This document shows positions 9,318 through 15,341 of a stretch of 64,000 nucleotides of DNA, piece by piece. Numbering within the stretch: position 1 is the first letter of the stretch; the number at the start of each line of letters is the position of its first letter. This stretch comes from Devosia yakushimensis (GTDB lineage: Bacteria; Pseudomonadota; Alphaproteobacteria; Rhizobiales; Devosiaceae), in the NCBI RefSeq assembly GCF_030159855.1, contig NZ_BSNG01000001.1, forward strand, positions 2,170,001 to 2,234,000, written 5' to 3'. The notes under the pieces were generated by a model that saw only the letters and a list, made by a program, of their open reading frames with translations, ran no database searches and had not been told where the DNA came from. Position numbers and translations under genes: made by a program.

Positions 9318-10149
9318 AGCCATACCTCCTGCGGCTCCAAGCCTGGATCAGATTGATGGCGAACAGCATGGCAAAGGACAGCAGCAGCATGACCGAGGCG
9401 ATGACGGTGGCGCCGACATAATTGAATTCCTGCAGGCGGATATAGATCAGCAACGGGGCGATTTCCGAGACGAAAGGAATGTTGCCGGCGATGAAGATGA
9501 TGGAGCCATATTCGCCAACGGCGCGGGCGAAGGCGAGCGCAAAGCCGGTGAGAATGGCGGGGACGAGGCTGGGCAGGATGACGCGGGTGACGGTCTGGAA
9601 GCGGCTGGCGCCCAGGGTGGCGCTGGCTTCCTCGACCTCGTGGCTGACTTCTTCGAGAATGGGCTGGATAGTGCGCACGACGAAGGGCAGGCCGATAAAG
9701 ATCATGGCGATGACGATGCCGATGGGCGTGTAGGCGATGCGGATGCCCAGGGGGGCGAAAAGCGCGCCAATGGTGCCGTTGGGCGCGTAGATGGCGGTGA
9801 GCGCGATGCCGGCGACGGCGGTGGGCAAGGCGAAGGGCAGATCGATGATGGCGTCGAATATGCGGCGGCCGGGGAAGCGGTAGCGTACCAGGACCCAGGC
9901 GATCAGGGTACCGAAGACGACATTGACGGCTGCGGCGATGAGCGCGGTGACGAAGCTGACGCGGAGCGAGCCGAGCACGCGCGGATCGGAGGCCGCTTTC
10001 CAGAACCCATCAAAGCCCAGGCCGGCGGAGCGGAGCCCCAAAGCCACGAGCGGAATGAGGATGATGAGGGAGAAATAACTCAGCGTGAAGCCGAGCGTCA
10101 GGCCGAAGCCAGGGATCACGCTGCGCTTGCGAAGGCGCAAGGAGGACAT
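9307..10149 (-). CDS. cysT: Sulfate ABC transporter permease CysT (CysU)
   Basis: 280 residues starting MSSLRLRKRSVIPGFGLTLG, with the CysT-specific segments LPTAVAGIALTAIYAPNG and EYGSIIFIAGNIPFVSEIAPLLIY. The reading frame stays open to a TTG at 10215, but the extra residues are unlike the family. The ATG at 10149 has no clear Shine-Dalgarno. A 14-codon ORF with a good one ends 8 nt upstream, so initiation may be coupled. First structural gene of the sulfate permease operon; the matching binding protein is encoded separately at 14084-15103. Confidence 0.92.
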   Translation of the reverse strand: MSSLRLRKRSVIPGFGLTLGFTLSYFSLIILIPLVALGLRSAGLGFDGFWKAASDPRVLGSLRVSFVTALIAAAVNVVFGTLIAWVLVRYRFPGRRIFDAIIDLPFALPTAVAGIALTAIYAPNGTIGALFAPLGIRIAYTPIGIVIAMIFIGLPFVVRTIQPILEEVSHEVEEASATLGASRFQTVTRVILPSLVPAILTGFALAFARAVGEYGSIIFIAGNIPFVSEIAPLLIYIRLQEFNYVGATVIASVMLLLSFAMLFAINLIQAWSRRRYGYGD

Positions 10150-10157
10150 AGCGGCGC

Positions 10158-10202
10158 TCAAGCGGCTATCCGGACAGCAATGGTTTTGGTGGCACGGTTC
10201 AT
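10158..10202 (-). CDS. Possible 14-residue leader peptide upstream of cysT
   Basis: The ORF reads MNRATKTIAVRIAA and then TGA. GAGAGG lies 5 nt before its ATG, and its stop is 8 nt before the cysT ATG, which itself lacks a visible ribosome binding site. This arrangement fits a leader ORF that passes ribosomes to cysT by reinitiation. It has no cysteine or methionine run, so classical sulfur attenuation is not indicated. A chance ORF cannot be excluded. Confidence 0.3.
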   Translation of the reverse strand: MNRATKTIAVRIAA

Positions 10203-10230
10203 GTCGACCTCTCAACGCGGTTCGGCGGGG

Positions 10231-10259
10231 GAGAAACTACCGTTTCAGTCGAGTTTCTC
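10231..10259 (-). promoter_or_regulatory. Inverted repeat with two pairing options in the cysT leader
   Basis: On the coding (minus) strand GAGAAACT is followed 13 nt later by its reverse complement AGTTTCTC. An intervening GAAAC can also pair with the same GTTTC, leaving a 4-nt GGTA loop. The two hairpins exclude each other. The site is about 30 nt upstream of the short leader ORF, where an operator or attenuator for the sulfate operon would be expected. Confidence 0.4.
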
Positions 10260-10385
10260 AAGGTGGAGGGTTGGCTTTTGGTTGCAGCGCTCGGGAAAAT
10301 AATTCTGCGGACCGGGGGGTGTAGGAGATTTTGGGTTTGGTTTGAGGGGCGGAATGACGGGATGAGGGGAATATTGGTGTTGTGG

Positions 10386-10545
10386 GGACTTCCCTTCTCC
10401 CCTTGCGGGAGAAGGTGCCCGTAGGGCGGATGAGGGGTTGGTCCACCAAGCATTGAAGCATGGGAGGGCGCAGTACCCCTCACCCTGCAATTTCTTCTGG
10501 ACGAAGAAATTACTGTCCCTCTCCCACAAGGGGCGAGGGTTGATG
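10386..10545. repeat. Dispersed hairpin repeats, family C; fills most of the 10260-10563 gap
   Basis: Two units lie side by side. The first begins CTTCTCCCCTTGCGGGAGAA and continues to GGATGAGGGG. The second begins AAGCATGGGAGGGCGCAG and has the central stem AATTTCTTC/GAAGAAATT around TGGAC, ending CCCTCTCCCACAAGGGGCGA. The second is a close relative of the copy at 7285-7377. The remaining intergenic sequence toward cysT carries the leader hairpin and probably the promoter. Confidence 0.75.
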
Positions 10546-10563
10546 ACTGGGAGCGCGGTGCTG

Positions 10564-11055
10564 CTACTCCGGCGGGGTCCAGTTCGGTTTTTCGCGCTCA
10601 AGCGGGCCCATGCGGGTGATGTCGTCGCCGCGGCGCATGGCGATGTTCATGCGGAAGCTGTTGCCGATGCGTTCGGAGCGCTCGGTGAAGAGGGCGGCGA
10701 TGTCGGGCGGGCACAGCTTTTCGGCGGTTTGCCGGAACAGGCGCAACCAGCGCATGAAATGGGCGTCGGAGAGCTCTGGAATAGCCAGGTGCTTGGGCAT
10801 CGGGCGGCCGGCATAGCGGCCGGTGCCGAGCAGCATGGAGCTCCAGAAATCGGTAATGGTGGCGATGTGGGCAGGCCAGTGGTCCGGCGGAATGACGCGG
10901 TTGAATACCGGGCCGATGACCGGATCGCGGCGGGCTTCGGCATAGAAAGCGGCGACCACGGCGGCAATCATGGCTTCATCGAGCTGGGCGGGCGTTTCCC
11001 AGCCGACGCGCTGGTGGCGCGTGCCGGCGGGCGGACGGGGATTGTCTGATGTCAT
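10564..11055 (-). CDS. Group III truncated haemoglobin
   Basis: The 163-residue protein has the group III truncated globin pattern: FYAEARRDPVIGPVFNRVI, then IPPDHWPAHIATITDFWSSMLLGTGRYAGRP, then a distal part including HFMRWLRLF with the probable proximal histidine. These small haem proteins bind O2, NO or peroxide. A long N-terminal open frame exists, but the ATG overlapping the upstream regulator stop by 4 nt (ATGA) is the sensible start. It is co-transcribed with a SufR-like Fe-S regulator and lies opposite sodB, so a role in NO or oxidative stress is likely, though inferred. Confidence 0.88.
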   Translation of the reverse strand: MTSDNPRPPAGTRHQRVGWETPAQLDEAMIAAVVAAFYAEARRDPVIGPVFNRVIPPDHWPAHIATITDFWSSMLLGTGRYAGRPMPKHLAIPELSDAHFMRWLRLFRQTAEKLCPPDIAALFTERSERIGNSFRMNIAMRRGDDITRMGPLEREKPNWTPPE

Positions 11056-11741
11056 TGGGCGTCCCGAATGGAATAGCTGCAGCGGCGGCCGCCGGCGACG
11101 ATGTGCTCCTCGCGCGTGACCTCGATGTCCGGCCCCAACACCGCCCGGAAGACGTCGATTTCGGCGCGGCAAAAGCCCTGGCAGGCGGTGGCGGCGGCGC
11201 AGATGGGGCAGTGGTTTTCGACCAGCAAGAGCGAACCATCGGGCTGTTCGCGCCAATCGGCCATATAGCCTTCGGCAGAGCGCAGGTCCGTCAGGGCGGC
11301 GACCTTGTCGCGCAGGGTGAGACGGTCGGCGATGACGGTTTCGTAGGCGGCGCGGGTTTCGGCTTCGCGGGCGGCGATGATGGTGTCGAGCGCGTCGGGG
11401 CCCAGCGAGGAGCGGACGATATCGAGCAGTTGGACGGTCAGCGCGGCGTGGGTATCGGGAAAGCGGGACTGCGCAGCCGGCGTCAGCGACCAGCTTTGGG
11501 TGGGGCGCCCTACCCCGCTGGCCTGGCTGGTGGCGACGACGAGACCTTCTTCGGCAAGGCGCACCAATTGCTGGCGCGCGGCTTCGCCTGATGTGCCGAG
11601 CAGGCCACCAAGGGCGGAAGAGGACAGCGCGCCATGCATTTTCAGCGCCATCAGCACCCGCTCGGAAGGGCTGCGGGGCGACCACGCTGTATTTTCCAAG
11701 CTCTGGCTTGACATATCGGGCGAATGGGTTTTCAAAGTCAT
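11052..11741 (-). CDS. SufR-like iron-sulfur transcriptional regulator
   Basis: About 229 residues. An N-terminal winged helix-turn-helix (SERVLMALKMHGALSSSALGGLLGTSGEAARQQL) is followed by a C-terminal domain with clustered cysteines: HCPICAAATACQGFCRAE, and a fifth in GRRCSYSI. This matches SufR-type repressors, which use an Fe-S cluster to sense iron, oxygen or NO. The start is ambiguous: ATGs at 11777, 11741 and 11714 are in frame and none has a strong ribosome binding site. It diverges from sodB with a 72-bp shared region, so it may control both directions. Confidence 0.78.
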   Translation of the reverse strand: MTLKTHSPDMSSQSLENTAWSPRSPSERVLMALKMHGALSSSALGGLLGTSGEAARQQLVRLAEEGLVVATSQASGVGRPTQSWSLTPAAQSRFPDTHAALTVQLLDIVRSSLGPDALDTIIAAREAETRAAYETVIADRLTLRDKVAALTDLRSAEGYMADWREQPDGSLLLVENHCPICAAATACQGFCRAEIDVFRAVLGPDIEVTREEHIVAGGRRCSYSIRDAQ

Positions 11742-11813
11742 TGCTTGGAAATTAAACGGGCCGGCGCCGAAATGCAAGCGGGGCCGGTATCATGACCAAA
11801 GAGGAACCAGAAA

Positions 11814-12416
11814 ATGGCCTTTGAACTCCCCGCCCTGCCCTATGCCCATAGCGCCCTTGCCGAACGCGGCATGAGCCAGGAAACGCTCGAACTGCACCAT
11901 GACAAGCACCACCAGGCCTATGTGACGGCGCTCAACGGGTTCGTTGAGAAGAATGCCGATCTCGCCGGGAAATCGCTGGAAGAGATCATTGCTTTTGCCA
12001 ATGGCAAGGCGGATTTGGCGCCGGTGTTCAACAATGCCGGGCAGCATTGGAACCATATCCATTTCTGGAATGCCCTGTCGCCCAAGGGCGGCACGCTCGG
12101 TGGCAAGCTTGAAGCCAAGATCGTGAGCGATCTGGGGTCGGTCGAGGCCTTCAAGGATGCGTTCAAGACCGCGGCGACCACCCAATTCGGTTCGGGCTGG
12201 GCCTGGCTGGTGCTCGGCACCGATGGCAAGCTCAAGGTGACCAAGACGCCGAACGGCTCCAATCCGCTGGCGACCGGGGAAGGCAAGCCGCTGCTGGGGC
12301 TCGATGTGTGGGAGCACAGCTATTATGTCGATTTCCGCAATCGCCGTCCGGACTACGTGACGAACTTCCTCGATAAGCTGGCGAACTATGAGTTTGCGGA
12401 AGCGAATTTGGGCTGA
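11814..12416 (+). CDS. sodB: Superoxide dismutase, Fe/Mn family
   Basis: 200 residues, normal for the family. It converts superoxide to oxygen and peroxide. Ligand motifs are visible: ELHHDKHHQAYV (His near residue 28), WNHIHFWN (second His), and DVWEHSYYVDF (Asp and His). A Gln in NNAGQHWNH occupies the position used by iron-type enzymes, so iron use is the better guess, although cambialistic enzymes exist. GAGGA lies 8 nt before the ATG. It is divergent from the SufR-like regulator and upstream of the ferredoxin gene. Confidence 0.95.
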   Translation: MAFELPALPYAHSALAERGMSQETLELHHDKHHQAYVTALNGFVEKNADLAGKSLEEIIAFANGKADLAPVFNNAGQHWNHIHFWNALSPKGGTLGGKLEAKIVSDLGSVEAFKDAFKTAATTQFGSGWAWLVLGTDGKLKVTKTPNGSNPLATGEGKPLLGLDVWEHSYYVDFRNRRPDYVTNFLDKLANYEFAEANLG

Positions 12417-12445
12417 GTTCCCAATGCTTGCTACCCACTGATGCT

Positions 12446-12520
12446 CCCTCGGGCTTGACCCGAGGGCCTTTCGCCGCTGGTGCCGTGTTGAGAGTGGCCC
12501 TCGGGTCGAGCCCGAGGGAG
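12446..12520. repeat. Paired CCCTCGGG inverted repeats between sodB and fdxA
   Basis: The first unit has CCCTCGGG and CCCGAGGG arms around a short TTGA-type loop (12446-12468), and the second (12496-12520) is its reverse-oriented partner. The two units can pair with each other or fold singly. The core matches the single unit at 211-231. A hairpin here could end or attenuate the sodB transcript. Confidence 0.65.
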
Positions 12521-12584
12521 GCGCGGTGCGTGGGAGAAATTGTGCCACGACCTCGTGGTTCGATGGGCTGTTCCGAGTTATTCC

Positions 12585-12923
12585 ATGACCTATGTCGTTC
12601 TCGAAGATTGCATTGCCTGCAAGCATATGGATTGCGTGGAGGTTTGCCCCGTGGATTGCTTCTATGAGGGCGAGAACATGCTGGTCATCAACTCCGACGA
12701 GTGCATAGATTGCGGCGTGTGTGAGCCGGAATGCCCGATCGATGCGATCAAGTCCGACAGCGAAAGCGGACTGGATGAATGGATCGAGCTCAACCGCAAA
12801 TATTCCCGGCTCTGGCCGAACATAATCGAGAAAGGCACGCCGCCCGCCAATGCCAAGGCGATGGAAGGGGTGCCCAACAAACTCCGCGACCTCTTTTCCG
12901 AGCGTGCGGGAGAAGGATCGTGA
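12585..12923 (+). CDS. fdxA: Seven-iron ferredoxin FdxA
   Basis: 112 residues starting MTYVVLEDCIACKHMDCVEV. The first cysteines (C-x2-C-x4-C-x3-CP, with CVEVCPVDCFYEG) and the second cluster motif CIDCGVCEPECPIDAI match the [3Fe-4S][4Fe-4S] ferredoxins widespread in alphaproteobacteria. The length and C-terminal tail (LFSERAGEGS) are typical. The upstream open frame is rejected because family members begin MTYVV. It is a low-potential electron carrier, possibly for the flavin reductase whose start overlaps its stop. Confidence 0.93.
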   Translation: MTYVVLEDCIACKHMDCVEVCPVDCFYEGENMLVINSDECIDCGVCEPECPIDAIKSDSESGLDEWIELNRKYSRLWPNIIEKGTPPANAKAMEGVPNKLRDLFSERAGEGS

Positions 12924-13471
12924 CGACAACAATGGCCGATTTCGAATTGCCCGATACCATGGTGCTGCGGACGCCGCGCCGGCCGACAATCGGCAATGCC
13001 GAGTTCCGCTCGGCCATGGCGGCAATGGCTTCGACAGTGAGCGTGGTGACGGCACGGCGCGGCGATGAAGTGATCGGGCGAACGGCGACATCGGTATTTT
13101 CGCTCTCGGCAACGCCGCCGGCGCTGCTGATCTCAATCGATATCGTCAGCCGCATGGCCGATATCATCGCCAAGACGGGCGGTTTTTCGCTGGCCCTGCT
13201 GGCCGACGACCAGGCGGTGATAGCGGACGCTTTTGCCGGCAGGCTCGACCCGGCGGACCGGTTCGGGGTGGGCGACTGGTCGCGGTGGCCATCAGGCAAT
13301 CCGATGCTGCTGGGCGCGGTGACGGCGTTTGATTGCGAGGTCATCGGCGCCATGGAAACGGGCACGCATGTGCTGTTTGCCGGGGCCATTATCGAAGCGG
13401 AGACCACAACCAGCTGCAATCCGCTGGTGTGGCAGCGCCATGGCTATCATGGGATCGGCCCCCTCGACTGA
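12920..13471 (+). CDS. Flavin reductase family protein
   Basis: About 183 residues. The fold is the FMN-binding split barrel of flavin reductases and HpaC-like proteins: FRSAMAAMASTVSVVTA near the N-terminus, then GRTATSVFSLSATPPALLISID, and a terminal HGYHGI. It probably reduces FMN or FAD with NAD(P)H for a partner oxygenase, but no oxygenase is next to it. I start it at a GTG overlapping the fdxA stop by 4 nt, because AGAAGGA lies just upstream; the ATG at 12932 has no ribosome binding site. Confidence 0.85.
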   Translation: MTTTMADFELPDTMVLRTPRRPTIGNAEFRSAMAAMASTVSVVTARRGDEVIGRTATSVFSLSATPPALLISIDIVSRMADIIAKTGGFSLALLADDQAVIADAFAGRLDPADRFGVGDWSRWPSGNPMLLGAVTAFDCEVIGAMETGTHVLFAGAIIEAETTTSCNPLVWQRHGYHGIGPLD

Positions 13472-13566
13472 GGGCGCCGAAACTGCCAAGCTGGGTGAGG
13501 TGATTTGCTGGCCAGCAGGCGCAACCCTCGGGCGCTGCTGGTCGTTTTGTCAGCGAGGGAGATGTC

Positions 13567-13845
13567 ATGCCCCGCTATTTTTTCCATTACCGCACCGATG
13601 ACGAACTGATCCGCGACACCTCGGGGAGCGAATTCAGCGATCTCGATGCTGCCGAACACAATGCTGCCGAGCTGGGCCGGGCGATCATCGATCGCGCGAT
13701 GAGCACCGGTGGGGATGCGCGGGTGCCGCGGTCGATCGAGATCACCGATGCGGCGGGCGTGGAGCTGCTCTATGTGGTGTTCTGGGCGGGGCCGAAGGTG
13801 GGGGATGGCCCGGGGTCGCCGGTGGAGCCGGTGACGATGCATTAG
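13567..13845 (+). CDS. DUF6894 family protein
   Basis: 92 residues starting MPRYFFHYRTDDELIRDTSG. Small proteins with this MPRYFFH start and an Asp-rich first half (SDLDAAEHNAAELGRAII) are common in Hyphomicrobiales and grouped as DUF6894. Function is unknown. No signal peptide or membrane segment is visible. GGGAG sits 5 nt before the ATG. It stands alone between the flavin reductase and the convergent sulfate-binding gene. Confidence 0.8.
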   Translation: MPRYFFHYRTDDELIRDTSGSEFSDLDAAEHNAAELGRAIIDRAMSTGGDARVPRSIEITDAAGVELLYVVFWAGPKVGDGPGSPVEPVTMH

Positions 13846-13894
13846 GGCTGGGAGGGCGCGCCATTCGAGCGCAGCTCTCATGGCCTTCTCACCT

Positions 13895-13919
13895 CAAATC
13901 GCTCCAGTGGAGCGATTTG
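13895..13919. repeat. Perfect 11-bp inverted repeat
   Basis: Arms CAAATCGCTCC and GGAGCGATTTG flank a 3-nt loop, downstream of both the DUF6894 gene and the convergent sulfate-binding gene. There is no T-tract, so this is not a standard intrinsic terminator, but the hairpin is strong and well placed between two converging transcripts. Confidence 0.6.
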
Positions 13920-13946
13920 CCCTGCGGAACGGCTTCGATCCACCGT

Positions 13947-14023
13947 GTCATTCCCGCGCAGGCGGGAATCCATTCTTTCCAGACCTCGTAACAAGAGTGG
14001 ATTCCCGCCTGCGCGGGAATGAC
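13947..14023. repeat. Dispersed inverted repeat, GTCATTCC family (B)
   Basis: Left arm GTCATTCCCGCGCAGGCGGG and right arm ending GCCTGCGCGGGAATGAC face each other across about 35 bp. The outer GTCATTCC ends match the copy at 4608-4706, while the inner arm bases differ in both arms together. It lies between convergent genes. Confidence 0.8.
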
Positions 14024-14083
14024 GTCGTGGGATGTCGACGGGATCGCCGTTAGGTCTATTGGTAGAGCGCCGGTCGCCGGTGC

Positions 14084-15103
14084 CTATTGTGCATAGATCT
14101 GGTCGAAGACGCCGCCATCGCCGAAGAATTCGGGTTGGGCTTTGCGCCAGCCGCCGAAGTCTTCGATGGTGACCAGGTTCACCTCGCCAAAGCGGGCAAT
14201 GTCCTCGGGAGCGGCAGCCTCGGGCTTGAACGGGCGGTAGTAATTGGCCGCAGCAATGGCCTGGCCCTCGTCGGAATAGAGATATTCGAGGTAGGCCGTG
14301 GCCAGGTCGGTATTGCCCTTCTTTTCCGCATTGCCCACCACCAGAGCCACCGGCGGTTCGGCCAGGATCGAGACCGAAGGCGTCACGATGTCGAAGGCGT
14401 CCGGACCCAGTTCTTCAAGGGCGAGATAGGCTTCGTTTTCCCAGGCCAGCAGCACGTCGCCAATGCCGCGCTGCACGAAGGTGGTGGTGGAACCGCGGGC
14501 ACCGGTATCGAGCACCGGGACATGCTTATAGAGCTCGGTGATATAGGTCTTGGCGGTCTCGTCGCTCCCGCCCGGCTGCGCCTTGGCCCAGGCCCAGCCC
14601 GCCAGCAGGTTCCAGCGGGCGCCGCCCGAGGTCTTGGGATTGGGGGTGATGACTTCGACGCCATCCTTGATCAGGTCGCCCCAGTCGTTGAGGCCCTTGG
14701 GATTGCCCTTGCGGACCAGGAAGACGATGGTCGAGGTATAGGGGGCGTTGTTGTTCTCGAAGGTGCCGCGCCAGTTTTCCGGGATCAGGGCCGGATTGGC
14801 ATCGGCAATGGCGTTGATGTCGCTTTCCAGCGCCAGGGTGACCACATCGGCCTCGAGGCCATCGATGACGGTGCGAGCCTGGGCGCCGGAGCCGCCATGG
14901 GTGGTCTGGACGGCCACGGTCTCGCCCTTGGTTTCCTGCCAATGGGCGATAAAGGCCTGGTTGAACTGCTGGTAGAGCTCCCGCGTCGGATCGTAGCTCA
15001 CATTGATCAAGGTGCGGTCCTGGCCGTGGCTGGTGACGGCAAAACCGAGCACCAGGGATGCGGCTAGGCCCGTGAGGGCGAGAATCCTGGTCAGGCGTTT
15101 CAT
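14084..15103 (-). CDS. Sulfate-binding protein (periplasmic)
   Basis: 339 residues with a clear signal peptide (MKRLTRILALTGLAASLVLG, cleavage near HGQ). The mature part shows the sulfate-binding protein signatures NVSYDPTRELYQQFN, THGGSGAQARTVIDGLEADVVTLAL, NPKTSGGARWNLL and GRGSTTTF-like ARGSTTTFVQRGIGDVLLAWENEA. It captures sulfate or thiosulfate and delivers it to CysT/CysW/CysA. It is not in the permease operon; redox genes separate it from cysT by about 4 kb. Its Shine-Dalgarno GGGAG lies in a hairpin stem. Confidence 0.93.
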   Translation of the reverse strand: MKRLTRILALTGLAASLVLGFAVTSHGQDRTLINVSYDPTRELYQQFNQAFIAHWQETKGETVAVQTTHGGSGAQARTVIDGLEADVVTLALESDINAIADANPALIPENWRGTFENNNAPYTSTIVFLVRKGNPKGLNDWGDLIKDGVEVITPNPKTSGGARWNLLAGWAWAKAQPGGSDETAKTYITELYKHVPVLDTGARGSTTTFVQRGIGDVLLAWENEAYLALEELGPDAFDIVTPSVSILAEPPVALVVGNAEKKGNTDLATAYLEYLYSDEGQAIAAANYYRPFKPEAAAPEDIARFGEVNLVTIEDFGGWRKAQPEFFGDGGVFDQIYAQ

Positions 15104-15163
15104 TGCTTCAGCTCCCGCGTGGGTCGTTGCGGGAGGCTAGCCAGATCGTGGAGGCATCGCAAC
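15104..15163 (-). promoter_or_regulatory. Ribosome-binding-site hairpin in the sulfate-binding protein leader
   Basis: On the minus strand CTCCCGC (15135-15129) pairs with GCGGGAG (15118-15112), and the GGGAG of that second arm is the only good Shine-Dalgarno, 8 nt before the ATG at 15103. Further upstream GTTGCG (15163-15158) can pair with CGCAAC (15131-15126), which overlaps the first arm by 3 nt, so the two pairings compete. This is what a translational switch would look like; the ligand or trigger is unknown. Confidence 0.45.
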
Positions 15164-15341
15164 CTTTTGCCAACATTGGGCCTCTGCCCCTGGTGGGTGG
15201 CGGGATAGGCGCCGGCGGCAAAATGCGTACCGTCATTGGCTGTCATCCACACATCGCGCGCTCGCGCTATTGTGCGAAGGGATGGCAGACAGCGCGCGCC
15301 CGGGTGCCTAGAATGACGGCGCGAGACTGGGAGTATTGAAC

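Noticed and set aside
7458..9356. Long plus-strand open frame opposite cysA and cysW
   Set aside because: The frame lies antisense to genes with clear family motifs and reads as low-complexity Gly/Ala/Asp sequence. In GC-rich DNA such shadow frames are expected.
14050..14085. tRNA-like string GGTAGAGCG near the sulfate-binding gene
   Set aside because: No acceptor stem, anticodon arm or T-arm motif could be found around it, and it abuts a coding region.
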